Positions 51,229 through 60,676 of a DNA stretch of 64,000 nucleotides are shown here, piece after piece (position 1 is the first letter of the stretch; every line of letters starts with the position of its first letter). The stretch comes from Xanthobacter flavus (GTDB taxonomy: Bacteria > Pseudomonadota > Alphaproteobacteria > Rhizobiales > Xanthobacteraceae): the NCBI RefSeq assembly GCF_017875275.1, contig NZ_JAGGML010000001.1, positions 3,803,001 to 3,867,000 of the forward strand. Reading direction: 5' to 3'. The translations under genes and the position numbers were made by a program. The notes beneath the pieces are model-generated. The model was not told the DNA's origin. It searched no databases and saw only the letters and a program-made list of their open reading frames with translations.

Positions 51229-52422
51229 CTACCAGCCGCTCCGCTTCCTGAGCCCATCGATCGCCCGAAGGATCGCCTTCGCCTCCGCCTTGGCGTCGAA
51301 AGGTACTGCATCTCCGCCCGGCCCGTAGAGCCGCGCGTCGAGGCGGGCCGTCTCTTGCCCGTTCACCGGCAGTCCGAGTGCGCGCCACCGACGCAAGTGG
51401 CGATCCACCGCGTGCCGGAGCGCGATCGGCTCGCCCGACTGCACCGCCCGATGCACGGCGATGCGGGTCGGGTCCACCGGCGAGAGCCTCCCGAGCGCCC
51501 TCAGTAGGTCGCCCCGCCGGCGCGTCCCGAAGCCCGCAAGGACCAGCGCGAATCCTGTCATCAGCCCGCCGGCGACGGCCAGTGCCGCGACCCGTATCTG
51601 CCCGGGGGGCAAATGCCCGGTGCCGCCAAGCCCGGCATAGATGCTGGCATAGCCGAAGGGGATCGCCGGGATCTCCGCCGTGCGCATCTGCCGTGCTCCG
51701 GTGTCGAACCAGGGGATGGCGATGGCCGGAAGCACGGCGGGGTCGCCGGTGCTCGGCCGCAGGTGCCATTCCCATGTCACAGTCGTCACCGGCCCGTCCG
51801 GCGTCAGGCGCTGCGTGCGCGCCTCGGGTGCCGCAAAGCTAATGAGCCAGGGCGCGCGCATAACGGGGCGCGGCGGCACAAGATGAGACGGCGCTCCCAC
51901 CGCCTCGATCGTGACGCGGCGAACCAGGGTTTCCCCGTCGCCCAGCTTGCCGGGCTCGGTGGACAGCGCATCGGTGACGGTGAGGCCCCGCGCGGCGAGC
52001 ATCCACCCCTCGGCCGGAAACGGTGCCACTGCTAGAGTCACGGGCTCCGCCGTGACCGGCAGTTCCTCCCGCGGCGCATCGGTGCCCACCACGGTCAGCC
52101 GGTGCGTCACCGGCCCGATGACCAGCGGACCGGCATGGCGGGGGAACACCGCAATGCGGCGCTCGAACACGCGGACGGCCCGCCCTTCCACCTGCTCCGT
52201 ACGCCACTGGTCGCGAGCGAGCTGCATCCAGTCATAGTCGGGAGAATCCGGAAAGCTCAGCTTTTCCAGCGTGATCTGCCGCTCGTATTCGCCGCGCACG
52301 GTGACGGGGATCATCTCGCCGGCCACCGGTCGCATCTCGGGGATGACCAGCCGCAAATTCTCGGCCCGGGCGCCGCCGGCCAGGGACAGGAGGACGAGAA
52401 GGCAAAGCGCATGGATCGTCAT
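51229..52422 (-). CDS. BatD-like protein
   Basis: A 397-residue protein with a signal peptide (MTIHALCLLVLLSLAGGARA), a periplasmic immunoglobulin-like region (about 22-270), one membrane segment near 275-297 and a cytoplasmic tail. It matches the BatD/OatD proteins that close MoxR-vWA operons, though it is shorter than many (BatD is often 450-600 residues). Overlap with the previous gene by 4 bases. Its job is probably to anchor the vWA complex in the membrane. Confidence 0.75.
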   Translation of the reverse strand: MTIHALCLLVLLSLAGGARAENLRLVIPEMRPVAGEMIPVTVRGEYERQITLEKLSFPDSPDYDWMQLARDQWRTEQVEGRAVRVFERRIAVFPRHAGPLVIGPVTHRLTVVGTDAPREELPVTAEPVTLAVAPFPAEGWMLAARGLTVTDALSTEPGKLGDGETLVRRVTIEAVGAPSHLVPPRPVMRAPWLISFAAPEARTQRLTPDGPVTTVTWEWHLRPSTGDPAVLPAIAIPWFDTGARQMRTAEIPAIPFGYASIYAGLGGTGHLPPGQIRVAALAVAGGLMTGFALVLAGFGTRRRGDLLRALGRLSPVDPTRIAVHRAVQSGEPIALRHAVDRHLRRWRALGLPVNGQETARLDARLYGPGGDAVPFDAKAEAKAILRAIDGLRKRSGW

Positions 52423-53042
52423 GGTGCGTCTCCATCCCGCCCGATCAGGCCGAGCGCCGCCCGCCGCTCGAATTCCTTGCGCAGGCGCAGGCGCAGGTAC
52501 GCGCCGGGATCGTCGGCGATGGTGTCGAGCCAGGCGTCGGAGGCGGCAATGCCCCGCGCCTCGATCGGCTTTTTCAGCTCCGGGTCGCGGGTGGCCGCGA
52601 CGCCGTCGCTCCTGCTCGCGGAGGCGATGCCGACAGAGACCGGGATATTGCCGCGGACGACGCTAACGCCCACCGTCTTGGGCGCCAGCGCGTCGATCAT
52701 CTCACGCAGCCGGCGCGCCTCGGCGTCCGCCGGGTCCACGAACAGCACGGCGTCGAGATAGGCGACGGCCAGCGCGTAGCGGCCGGTCGCCGCGAGCGTC
52801 AAGGCGCGGTTGAAGGTCTCGCTGCGGCCCGCCTCCGCCAGCGCCGCATCGGCGGCGGAATAATCGCCCTCGCGGTAGAAGGCGATGCCCCGTGCGGCGG
52901 CATCATCCTGCCAGCGCGCCGTCCCCGGCGCCCCGGCCCAGAAGGCGAGCCGCGCAAGGGAGGAAGGCCCGGCGAGCATGAGGCAGGCGAGGCCCGCCGC
53001 CGCCATGAGGAGGATGCGCCGTGCCGGGGAGAGGCCGCTCAT
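52419..53042 (-). CDS. TPR protein of the MoxR-vWA operon (BatC/MxaK-like)
   Basis: A 207-residue protein with one N-terminal membrane segment (about residues 8-32) and a TPR-like repeat (RGIAFYREGDYSAADAALAE, then TFNRALTLAATGRYALAVAY). Position after two vWA genes and before BatD matches BatC; the size and anchor also resemble MxaK of methylotrophs. It probably serves as a scaffold for the vWA proteins. ATGA overlap at both ends. Confidence 0.75.
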   Translation of the reverse strand: MSGLSPARRILLMAAAGLACLMLAGPSSLARLAFWAGAPGTARWQDDAAARGIAFYREGDYSAADAALAEAGRSETFNRALTLAATGRYALAVAYLDAVLFVDPADAEARRLREMIDALAPKTVGVSVVRGNIPVSVGIASASRSDGVAATRDPELKKPIEARGIAASDAWLDTIADDPGAYLRLRLRKEFERRAALGLIGRDGDAP

Positions 53043-53911
53043 GCGCGCCTCCGGAACAGGGCGAGAAACGGGACGAGCGCGAGCGCCGCGACCAGCGGGC
53101 CGAGATCCTCGAACGCAAGCCCCGCCGCCCGCCCGTCACGCGCGAGCGCCGCCGAACCGGACAGGCGGTCGATGACCGGCCCGGGCGCGCGGGCCGGGGC
53201 GGATGCGACGCCCAGCGCCTCCAGCGACGTGGCTTTGTCGCTCCCCACGCCCAGGCCGAGGGTGAAGAGGCGGATGCCGCCCGTGGCGAGCCGCGCCGCC
53301 TCGGTACGGGCAGCGGCATCGATGCCGCTGCCGTCCGAGATCAGCACGAGATCGGCGTCCGGCATCCCCTCCAGCATGCGGCGGGCGAGCCGCAGCGCAG
53401 CGGCCGGCCGGGCGCCGCTGCTCGGCATGGTATCGGGACCGAGAACGGCGATCAGGCTTTCCAACACCGCGGGATCTCCGGTCGGTGCCGCCACGTCATA
53501 GGCCTCGTCGGAATAGAGGATGAGGCCCACCGGCCGCCCGGCCGCGGCGGCCATGATGCCGGCGGCGGCGGCCTGCGCATCGGCCAGCGTCGCTCCGGCG
53601 ACGCCGGGCGACAGGCCGACGGCCACCAGCACCGCGCCGGCTCCTGCCAGTTGCGGGGCATCTGCGCGCGGGATCGCGGGTCCCGCAAGGCCGAGGCCGA
53701 CGAGCGCTGCCGCTGCCACCGGCATCAGGCTGGCACCGGCATCGTCCCGGCGCAGATGGCCGAGGGCGCGCATGGCCGCCAGCATGGTCGGTGGCATCAC
53801 CCGGCCCCACCCCCCCGCCACAGGGCCGCGTCGCCACAGCCAGAAGGCCAGCGCGGCGAGCAGCGGCAAAGCGGCGAGCCACCAGGGGCGGAGCAGGAGG
53901 AAGCCGCTCAT
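53039..53911 (-). CDS. vWA-domain membrane protein (BatB/MxaL-like)
   Basis: About 290 residues from ATG 53911, giving MSGFLLLRPWWLAALPLLAA. Membrane helices lie at the N-terminus and at the very end, with a vWA domain of about residues 85-260 between. Its metal-binding DxSxS start is degraded to AVGLSPGVAG, while DGSGID is kept. So it may not bind Mg2+ as its neighbour does. Overlap with the next gene is ATGA. Confidence 0.78.
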   Translation of the reverse strand: MSGFLLLRPWWLAALPLLAALAFWLWRRGPVAGGWGRVMPPTMLAAMRALGHLRRDDAGASLMPVAAAALVGLGLAGPAIPRADAPQLAGAGAVLVAVGLSPGVAGATLADAQAAAAGIMAAAAGRPVGLILYSDEAYDVAAPTGDPAVLESLIAVLGPDTMPSSGARPAAALRLARRMLEGMPDADLVLISDGSGIDAAARTEAARLATGGIRLFTLGLGVGSDKATSLEALGVASAPARAPGPVIDRLSGSAALARDGRAAGLAFEDLGPLVAALALVPFLALFRRRA

Positions 53912-54861
53912 GCACGCCTCCCCATGGCCGGCAGAACGGCCAGCAGCGCGGCCAGCACGAGCGCTGCCGCCGCAGGCCACATCCAGAGGGAGCGCCAGTA
54001 CAGGACCGGGGGGCGGCGCATCGGGTTCGGCTCCAGCCGGTCGAGGGTCGCGGCCACGTCCACCAGATCGTCGAGGGTGCGCACCCGGAAGCTCTCCCCG
54101 CCGCCGGCCGCGGCGGTGGCCCTGAGGCCGGCGACATCCACCGCATCGCTGGCGTCCGGCTGGCTCTCCAGATCCTCCGGTCCGAGGGCGATGGTGTGCA
54201 CGCGGATGCCGTGGCGCGCCGCAAGCCGCGCCGCGTCGCTCGCCAGCACCTTGCCCGAGGTGTCGATCCCGTCCGACAGGAGGATCACCGCTTTGGACTT
54301 GGTATCACTGCGGGAGAGGCGGCGGACGGCGAGGCCGAGCCCGTCGGAAATCGCCGTGGAAAGGCCGGAGATGCCGATCTGCAGCGTATCGACGGCGCGG
54401 GCCGTGGAGGCCACGTCAAAGGTGGGCGGCTGCGCCACATAGGCCCGGTCGCCGAACACGACGAGGCCGATCCTGTCACCCCTCCGGCCCGCGATGAAGC
54501 GCGTCGCGACTGCCTTGACTGCGTCGAGGCGCGACAGCGGCCGGCCATCCAGCACGAAGTCGGTTTTCGCCATGCTTCCCGACAGGTCGAGGGCGAGGAT
54601 GATCTCCCGGCCGGACGCGGTGGGAAGGCTCACGGGAGCGGCGACGCGCGGCCCGGCCAGCGCCACGACCAGCGCGATCCAGGCCCCCGCGCGCAGCAGA
54701 GCCGCAATGGGGTCGTGACGCAGGCTGGACGGGGCGGCGGTGGCGAAGGCGGCGGCATCGACGGCGAGCGAAGCCATCGCGGGCGCCCGCGCCGCGAGGA
54801 CGTACCGGACCAGCCACGGCAGGGGCAGGAGCAGCAGGACGAGGGGAAAAGCGAGGCTCAT
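53908..54861 (-). CDS. vWA-domain membrane protein (BatA/MxaC-like)
   Basis: A 317-residue protein with membrane helices near residues 1-22, 55-75 and 295-315. The vWA domain (about 85-275) has an intact MIDAS motif start, LALDLSGSM, with downstream DGIDTSG and a Thr in the second loop. vWA proteins of this operon assemble with MoxR ATPases to mature or load metal enzymes. It is fully conserved in length. Confidence 0.88.
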   Translation of the reverse strand: MSLAFPLVLLLLPLPWLVRYVLAARAPAMASLAVDAAAFATAAPSSLRHDPIAALLRAGAWIALVVALAGPRVAAPVSLPTASGREIILALDLSGSMAKTDFVLDGRPLSRLDAVKAVATRFIAGRRGDRIGLVVFGDRAYVAQPPTFDVASTARAVDTLQIGISGLSTAISDGLGLAVRRLSRSDTKSKAVILLSDGIDTSGKVLASDAARLAARHGIRVHTIALGPEDLESQPDASDAVDVAGLRATAAAGGGESFRVRTLDDLVDVAATLDRLEPNPMRRPPVLYWRSLWMWPAAAALVLAALLAVLPAMGRRA

Positions 54862-55199
54862 CGGCGCGCCCGCCTCGCCTTCAGGGCGATCCGCTCGATG
54901 GCCTCGTCTCCGGGCGGCGGAGCGGCGCCGTAGGCGGCGGCCCGAAGGTCATCGGGCAGGCGGCCGAGGATACGGGCGATGGCGAGCAGCCGCGCCTCGG
55001 GCTCAAGGGAACGGATCGCCCGGAGGCGCGCGCGGAGCGGGACGCGCCGCACGAGGAGCGGCAGCACGAGGGCGCAGCACAGCGCACCGAGGAGCAGGCC
55101 AAGGCCGAACAGGGCCACAAGGTCGGTCGCATGGAGAGCCATCAGGGAGGGTGGCAGGCGCCCTTCCGGCAAGGCGGCGATCAGCTCAGCCTGCGTCAT
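54858..55199 (-). CDS. DUF4381-family membrane protein
   Basis: A 113-residue protein with one hydrophobic helix (about residues 27-50) and a cytoplasmic Arg-rich tail. Its place between the DUF58 and vWA genes and its size match DUF4381 proteins found in these operons. No catalytic motif. It starts inside the DUF58 gene's end and overlaps the vWA gene by ATGA. Confidence 0.78.
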   Translation of the reverse strand: MTQAELIAALPEGRLPPSLMALHATDLVALFGLGLLLGALCCALVLPLLVRRVPLRARLRAIRSLEPEARLLAIARILGRLPDDLRAAAYGAAPPPGDEAIERIALKARRARR

Positions 55200-56034
55200 C
55201 CGGGAGCACCTCGAGGCTGACGTTCAGGCCGGCCATGCGGTCGGCCAGCGGCGCGGGATCGAACGGGCGGAGTCGCGCCAGCCGCTGGTCCGGGCCGGCG
55301 TGGATCGGCAGCGGAGCGGCGGGCGGAGCCATTTCGACCGGATCGAGAGGAAGCAGCACGCGCACCCGCCGCTGGCGCCCGAGGCGGGCGAGAGCAGCGT
55401 CGTCGCCCGGGCGGATGCCGTCCGGGCCGGTGGCGATGAGCACTTCCGCGCCCGACGGCACCATGGCCACTGCCCGCGCAAGGACCTCGCGCAGGGACGT
55501 CGCCTCGTCCCCCCTCTGGCCCGCGGCGAGCGCGCGGTCGTGACTGTCGGCCAGCATCCGGCTGATGCGGCCCATCTGCGCCACCCCGGCGCCTGCGGCG
55601 GCGACGGCAACGCCGGACGCATCGAGGATGATGGCGGCGAGGACGGCGCGGCGCGCCGTCGCCTGCCAGCCGCGCCGCACAAGGGCGCGGGCGCCGCGCA
55701 CCGAGCGCAGGCTGTCCCCGGTGCCCCATAACATGGCCGGCCGGAAATCGGCGATCAGAAGCACCGTGTCGTCGCGGTCCTCATGGAAGCTGCGGATGTG
55801 CGGCGCGCCGGTGCGGGCGGTGGCGGCGGGATCGATCCGCCGGAAGTCGTCGCCTTCGGCGAAGGCCCGGATCTCCCGAAGGTCCATGCCGGAGCCGGCC
55901 GGGCGCGCCTGCACCGCGCCGGGGCGCCGCGTCACCGGGCGATGATTGGCGCGCGGCAGGCGCGTGTTGCGCAGCGCCAGCAGTTCCGCCGCGACGAGCC
56001 GGATACCGGGCGCATCGAGCGCAACCGTCACCAT
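55186..56034 (-). CDS. DUF58-family protein (MxaS-like)
   Basis: A 282-residue soluble protein with the DUF58 core: DLREIRAFAEGDDFRRIDPA and the ensuing TGAPHIRSFHEDRDDTVLLI. DUF58 genes follow moxR in this type of operon and are thought to bridge the ATPase and the vWA proteins; in methylotrophs the equivalent is MxaS. The longer open frame toward 56253 reads through moxR and is not real. Confidence 0.85.
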   Translation of the reverse strand: MVTVALDAPGIRLVAAELLALRNTRLPRANHRPVTRRPGAVQARPAGSGMDLREIRAFAEGDDFRRIDPAATARTGAPHIRSFHEDRDDTVLLIADFRPAMLWGTGDSLRSVRGARALVRRGWQATARRAVLAAIILDASGVAVAAAGAGVAQMGRISRMLADSHDRALAAGQRGDEATSLREVLARAVAMVPSGAEVLIATGPDGIRPGDDAALARLGRQRRVRVLLPLDPVEMAPPAAPLPIHAGPDQRLARLRPFDPAPLADRMAGLNVSLEVLPDDAG

Positions 56035-56978
56035 GGCTCCACCGCCTTCAGGATGTCGGCGACGAGGCTGCGGCCGGTGCGCCCCTCGCCGATGGCCGCC
56101 CACGTCGGCACCAGCCGATGGGCCAGCGCGTCGGGTGCGAGGGCAATGACATCCTCGGGCAGGCCGTAGTCGCGCCCCTTCAGCCAGGCGAGCGCCTGCG
56201 CCGCCGCGGCCAATGCCAGCGTGCCGCGCGGCGAGACCGGGTGTTCCACCCATTCGGCAACCACGCCGCCGGGCCGCGAGGCCATCACCAGCCGGACGAT
56301 GAAATCCTTGAGCGCCGGGGCAAGATGGACGGTCGCCACCTCAGCCTTGGCCTGCGCCAGCGTGTCCGGCGCCAGCGCGGCCTCCGCCTGCGCCGGCCCA
56401 GAGATCCGCTCCGCGGCCACGAGATCGAGAATGGCGCGCTCCTGCTCGGCGTGGGGCAGGCCCAAGGACAGGTGGAGCAGGAAGCGGTCCATCTGGGCTT
56501 CGGGAAGGGGGAACGTGCCTTCGTGCTCGATGGGGTTCTGGGTCGCCACGACCATGAATGGCTGCGGCAGCGGGCGGGTGACGCCCGAGGATGTCACCTG
56601 CCCCTCGGCCATGGCTTCCAGCAGTGCCGACTGCACCTTCGGCGGCGCCCGGTTGATCTCGTCCACGAGAACGAGCGCATGGAACAGCGGGCCGGCGACG
56701 AAATCGAAGCGTCCAGTCTCCGGCCGGAACACCTGGGTGCCCGTCAGGTCCGAGGGCAGAAGGTCCGGCGTGCACTGGATGCGGGCGTGGCTCCCCGGCA
56801 GGCTGGCGGCGAGGCGCTTGACGGCGCGGGTCTTGGCGATGCCCGGCGGCCCCTCGATCAGCACATGCCCGCCGACCAGCAGGGCGATCAGCAGCCGCTC
56901 AACCAGCGCCTCGTGGCCGATCAAGCCGGCGGCGACGGCGCTGCCGAGGCGGGTGATCGGATGGCTCATGTCGTTCAT
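56028..56978 (-). CDS. MoxR-family AAA ATPase
   Basis: A 316-residue MoxR-type AAA+ protein. Walker A is EGPPGIAKT near residue 41-49, Walker B is ALVLVDEINRAPP near 106-118, and VATQNPIEHEGTFPLPEAQM is the sensor-1/insert region. MoxR ATPases act as chaperones with vWA partners. It lies 93 bases after the histidine kinase gene and overlaps DUF58 by 7 bases. Confidence 0.93.
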   Translation of the reverse strand: MNDMSHPITRLGSAVAAGLIGHEALVERLLIALLVGGHVLIEGPPGIAKTRAVKRLAASLPGSHARIQCTPDLLPSDLTGTQVFRPETGRFDFVAGPLFHALVLVDEINRAPPKVQSALLEAMAEGQVTSSGVTRPLPQPFMVVATQNPIEHEGTFPLPEAQMDRFLLHLSLGLPHAEQERAILDLVAAERISGPAQAEAALAPDTLAQAKAEVATVHLAPALKDFIVRLVMASRPGGVVAEWVEHPVSPRGTLALAAAAQALAWLKGRDYGLPEDVIALAPDALAHRLVPTWAAIGEGRTGRSLVADILKAVEPW

Positions 56979-57071
56979 GCCCGGCGCTCCCCGTGATCGG
57001 GAGAGGATGCCGGTGCCCGGCGCAGCGCCGCCAGAGAGGCCTTCCCGGCCGGCCCGGGAAGATCACCCGGA

Positions 57072-58397
57072 TCAGCGGGGAAGAAGTGCCGTCGCCCGCA
57101 TGCCGCCGCCCGTCGGCAGCAGCGCGAAGCTGCCGCCGAGCGCATCGACCCGCTCGCGGATGCCGAGCAAGCCATAGCCGTCGCCCGCCCGGCTGTCCGG
57201 CCGCGCGGCGCCGTCGTCCTCGACGGTCAGGGTGATGGCCCCGGTGACCTCCAGGGTCAGGATGACGCTGCCGGGTCCGCCATGGCGGACGGCATTGGTG
57301 AGGCATTCCTGGGCGATGCGGTAGAGACTAAGGGCGAGGGTGTCCGGCACCGCCTCCATGTCGCCCTTCAGCTCCAGCGCGAAGCGGATCGCAGGCACGC
57401 GGCTGCGCCAGTCGGCGACGAGCCGCTCCAGCGCGTGGCGCAGGCCCAGGTCGTCGAGGTCGGGCGGACGCAGGCGAGACAGCTCGGCGCGCAGGCTGTC
57501 CATCATCTGGCCGCTGATCTCGGCGATCCGCGCGCCGTCCTCGGCGGTAGTCTCCTTCGACTGTGCGATGGCCGTGGCCAGCGCGCGGGTGGCGGTGAGG
57601 CACTGGCCGAACTCGTCGTGCAGTTCGCGGGCGAGCGCGCGCCGCTCGCTCTCCTGCATGGTGAACAGGCGGCGCGTCAGCTCGGTGCGCATAGCCTGCG
57701 CCTCCTTGAGCGTCTCCGCCGTATGGTTCAGCGCGATGCTCAGGCGATCGAACTCGGCGACGTGGAGCGGTGGCAGCCCGGCCGAGAAGTCGCGTCGCTG
57801 GAGGCGCTCGATGCCGCTCAGGATGATGCGGAACGGGGCCAGGAGCCGGACCATCAGCAGGCCGGTGAGGATGGAGCCGCCGACCGCCATGCCCACCGCC
57901 ACCCGCATCAGGTCGCCGGTCCGCGTCCAGGCCCGGCTCATGACGACTCCGGTATCTGCCGAAGCGGTGACATAGGCATCGGTCAGGTAGCGCGTGCGCA
58001 CCGGCACGGACTTGGGCTGGGGCATGAGACCGAGGTGCCCCGCCAGCCACACGAACCAGCCCGGCGGCGCCACATCGGCGGCGACATAGGGGCCGCAGCG
58101 TCGGTGCAGCGGATTCTCCCGCGCGCCGAGTTCGACGCAGATGCCTGGTGCGATGAGGGTCCAGGCGGGAAAGGCCTGCCAATCCCGGAACACCGGCACT
58201 GGCGCCACACCACCGAAGGCGAGCCCCTCGAAGCTGGGGCGGGCGGCGATGGCGTCGGCGACCCGGACGGCGGTGGTCGCCACATCCTGCCGCGCCGCCT
58301 CCGCCGTATCCCACAACACCCAGCCGGCGGCGATCACCACCGTGGCAAGCCCCGCCGCCAGCACGCGCAGCACCAGTTGGGGCAGGAGCCGGCGCAT
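57072..58397 (-). CDS. Sensor histidine kinase, NarX/UhpB type
   Basis: A 441-residue membrane kinase. Helices at about residues 8-28 and 165-188 bracket a periplasmic sensor with two Cys (GICVE, RRCGPY). A HAMP linker follows. The HisKA_3 box is ERRALARELHDEFGQCLTA, with the phospho-His in LHDE, and the HATPase ends with GYGLLGIRERVDALGG. It overlaps its response regulator by TGATG. The pair resembles MxaY/MxaX, which control methanol oxidation genes in methylotrophs; that function is not proven here. Confidence 0.9.
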   Translation of the reverse strand: MRRLLPQLVLRVLAAGLATVVIAAGWVLWDTAEAARQDVATTAVRVADAIAARPSFEGLAFGGVAPVPVFRDWQAFPAWTLIAPGICVELGARENPLHRRCGPYVAADVAPPGWFVWLAGHLGLMPQPKSVPVRTRYLTDAYVTASADTGVVMSRAWTRTGDLMRVAVGMAVGGSILTGLLMVRLLAPFRIILSGIERLQRRDFSAGLPPLHVAEFDRLSIALNHTAETLKEAQAMRTELTRRLFTMQESERRALARELHDEFGQCLTATRALATAIAQSKETTAEDGARIAEISGQMMDSLRAELSRLRPPDLDDLGLRHALERLVADWRSRVPAIRFALELKGDMEAVPDTLALSLYRIAQECLTNAVRHGGPGSVILTLEVTGAITLTVEDDGAARPDSRAGDGYGLLGIRERVDALGGSFALLPTGGGMRATALLPR

Positions 58398-59032
58398 CAG
58401 ATGGCCGGGACGAGGCCCGACCGCTGAGCCTTCAGCACCAGGTCGGCGTCACCGGAGGCTCCGAGCTTGGCCCGGATCAGCGACAGGTTGTTCTGGACGG
58501 TCTTGGAGGAGAGCCCGAGGCTGCGGGCGATCAGGCGGCCGTTCATGCCGCGCGCGACGAGGAGCAGGATCTCGCGCTCACGCGGGGTCAGGCTGGCGAT
58601 GTCGTCGGTGCCGAGGGATGTGCGGGCCAGTTCCTGCGCCATGTCGGACGACAGCGCCCGCCGCCCCGCCGCCACCGCCGTGATGGCCTTGACCAGTTCC
58701 TCCGGCGGGCTGCTCTTGGATACGAAGCCCCGCGCGCCGGCCGCCATGGCCTTCTGGGCGAAGATGGCGCCCTGGTGCATGGACACGACGATGATCCGGG
58801 CCAACGGATCGCGAGCCACCATCGCCTCCACCGCTGCGAAGCCGCCGCCGCCGGGCATGGACAGGTCCATCAGCACGATGTCCGGCACATGGGCTGCGAA
58901 GGCGGCGAGCGCCGCGATCCCGTCGCCCGCCTCGGCCACGACAGAAAAGCCGGGCTGACGGTCGAGCAGTCGGCGGTAGCCCTCGCGCACGATCGGATGA
59001 TCGTCGACCAGCAGAATGCGGATCAGGTTCAT
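58397..59032 (-). CDS. NarL/FixJ-type response regulator
   Basis: A 211-residue regulator. Phosphoacceptor Asp56 lies in DIVLMDLSMPG; the acidic pair is DDHPIV. The LuxR-type helix-turn-helix covers about residues 145-205 (LTPREREILLLVARGMNGRL, IARSLGLSSKTVQNNLSLIR). It is the first gene of the leftward operon that runs through the kinase to BatD. The start at 59032 is the standard one; the open frame beyond is not coding. Confidence 0.92.
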   Translation of the reverse strand: MNLIRILLVDDHPIVREGYRRLLDRQPGFSVVAEAGDGIAALAAFAAHVPDIVLMDLSMPGGGGFAAVEAMVARDPLARIIVVSMHQGAIFAQKAMAAGARGFVSKSSPPEELVKAITAVAAGRRALSSDMAQELARTSLGTDDIASLTPREREILLLVARGMNGRLIARSLGLSSKTVQNNLSLIRAKLGASGDADLVLKAQRSGLVPAI

Positions 59033-59091
59033 GGCGCGAGGATATCGCTCCGCGCCGCCGGCACAATGGGCGCTTGCCCAGGTCAGGATTC

Positions 59092-59336
59092 CGCCGCATC
59101 TGCGGCCGGCCGGGCCGCGGGCCGTTGGGGTCGAGCCATCTCCGCCAGCGCCGCGGCGATGAGGCCCAATGCGCAGCCAAGAAGCGCGTTCTCCGCCGGT
59201 CCGGGGGGCGATGCCGCTGCCCATCCCAGCGGAAGCGGCCGGCGCGATCAAGAAGCAGCTCGCCGAAGCCGATCGCGTATGGGGAGAAGGCGATGAGGGT
59301 GCGCACGGCCGCGAGCACGATGAAGGAATGGCCCAT
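59092..59336 (-). pseudogene. Remnant of a small membrane protein, frameshifted
   Basis: Leftward, one frame reads MGHSFIVLAAVRTLIAFSPY and then AIGFGELLLDRAGRFRWDG. After a shift near 59220 a second frame gives PGPAENALLGCALGLIAAAL and a stop at 59092. Together they would form a protein of about 90 residues with two hydrophobic parts. An upstream fragment ending GVPLGLLVGLALR precedes it. I cannot identify the family. Confidence 0.4.
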
Positions 59337-59400
59337 CTCGCTCAGCGCAGAGCCAGCCCCACGAGGAGCCCGAGCGGCACACCGACCCGCTAGTCCAGGG

Positions 59401-59962
59401 CGCGCCGCTTCCGCTTGGTCCTAACGGCAGAAAAGTACCCGCCGTCACGCTCGAAGCTTAGCGGCGTGGGGGGATGGTGGTCGCATCGCTCGGCTAAGTG
59501 ACCCGGCCATCCGTACCGGCCGCGCCGTCATTCTAAAGACACTCGTCTGCCCTGGCGTTCCGTGGAGTCAGATGGAAAGAGCCGGACGCCATATCCGCAT
59601 GCGCGCTCGGCTCGCCCGACTGCCCCTCTGAGCTGAGCGGACCTGGACTGCTAGCCGAGGCCAGAGCGCCGCCCCTGCTGCCGGGCCGACACATGCCTGC
59701 GCCAGCGGAACCAAATAGTGATCGGGCTGCCGGCGATGTGCCCCAAAGAGCCGGATTGGCATGGGCTTGCGCCGTGCCTTAACGTCGAACCATGTGCAAC
59801 CTCTAAAGCCACACCTCGAACGTTCAGGCGATTACAGACCTGGTGCGCGCAACGCGGAAACTAGCCGTGCCGCCCACCGACGCCCTCGTTTAACTCCGGC
59901 CTGAGCGCGGTTGCGCGGCATCGCCGAAGCTATAGAAATGCGGCTCCGAGGAGCGAGCGACC
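59401..59962. other. Non-coding gap of about 560 bases
   Basis: No gene, RNA or clear repeat is recognised. A short leftward frame (59568-59762) lacks a convincing product. The last 100 bases should hold the promoter of the following two-component operon, but no clear -35/-10 pair is seen. Confidence 0.4.
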
Positions 59963-60676
59963 GTGTCCCCTGAAGGCCACATCCTGATCGTCGACGACGA
60001 CGCCGAGATCCGTCGGCTTGCCGGCAAGTTCCTGCGCGAGCATGGACACAAGGTGACGTCGGCGCAGGACGCCCGCGAGATGCGGGAGGCGATGACTGCC
60101 GGCCCCGTGGACCTCATCATCCTTGATATCATGCTGCCGGGGGTGAGCGGCCTCGACCTCTGCCGCGACCTGCGCCGTCACTCGACCGTCCCTATCATCA
60201 TGCTCACCGCACGTGGGAGCGACGTGGACCGAATCGTCGGGTTGGAGCTGGGCGCCGACGATTACCTGGCAAAGCCCTTCAATCCGCGCGAGCTGCTCGC
60301 CCGCATCCACGCCGTCCTGCGGCGCACGCGGCCCTCGGACACCGTTCCGACCGCGGGCGGGTCGAGCCTGAAGTTCTCCGGCTGGATACTCGACACCCGG
60401 CGGCGGGAACTGACCAATCCAGAAGGCGCGGTGGTGGACCTTTCCACCGGGGAATACGACTTGCTGCTGACCTTCCTCGAGCACCCCCAGCGGGTGCTGA
60501 ACCGCGATCAGCTGATGGACGCCGCCAAGAACCGAACCGCCACGGGTTTCGATCGCGCCATCGACATCCAGGTCAGCCGGCTGCGCAAGAAGCTCGAGTC
60601 CCACGGCAGTCTGGAGATGGTGAAGACGGTGCGCGGCGCGGGCTATTTCTTCGCTCCGGAGGTCGAGCGCTCGTGA
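59963..60676 (+). CDS. OmpR-family response regulator
   Basis: A 237-residue regulator starting at GTG 59963 with GAGGAG nine bases upstream. The receiver domain is at 5-120: acidic cluster DDDAE, phosphoacceptor Asp55 in LIILDIMLPG, and the Lys of YLAKPF. The winged helix (about 140-232) includes LSTGEYDLLLTFLEHP and NRTATGFDRAIDIQVSRLR. It is coupled to its kinase by GTGA overlap. Likely regulates the RND genes downstream. Confidence 0.93.
   Translation: MSPEGHILIVDDDAEIRRLAGKFLREHGHKVTSAQDAREMREAMTAGPVDLIILDIMLPGVSGLDLCRDLRRHSTVPIIMLTARGSDVDRIVGLELGADDYLAKPFNPRELLARIHAVLRRTRPSDTVPTAGGSSLKFSGWILDTRRRELTNPEGAVVDLSTGEYDLLLTFLEHPQRVLNRDQLMDAAKNRTATGFDRAIDIQVSRLRKKLESHGSLEMVKTVRGAGYFFAPEVERS

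Noticed and set aside
59568-59762. A 64-residue leftward frame between the two-component loci
   Set aside because: No family resemblance, no ribosome-binding site and a composition typical of random high-GC frames.
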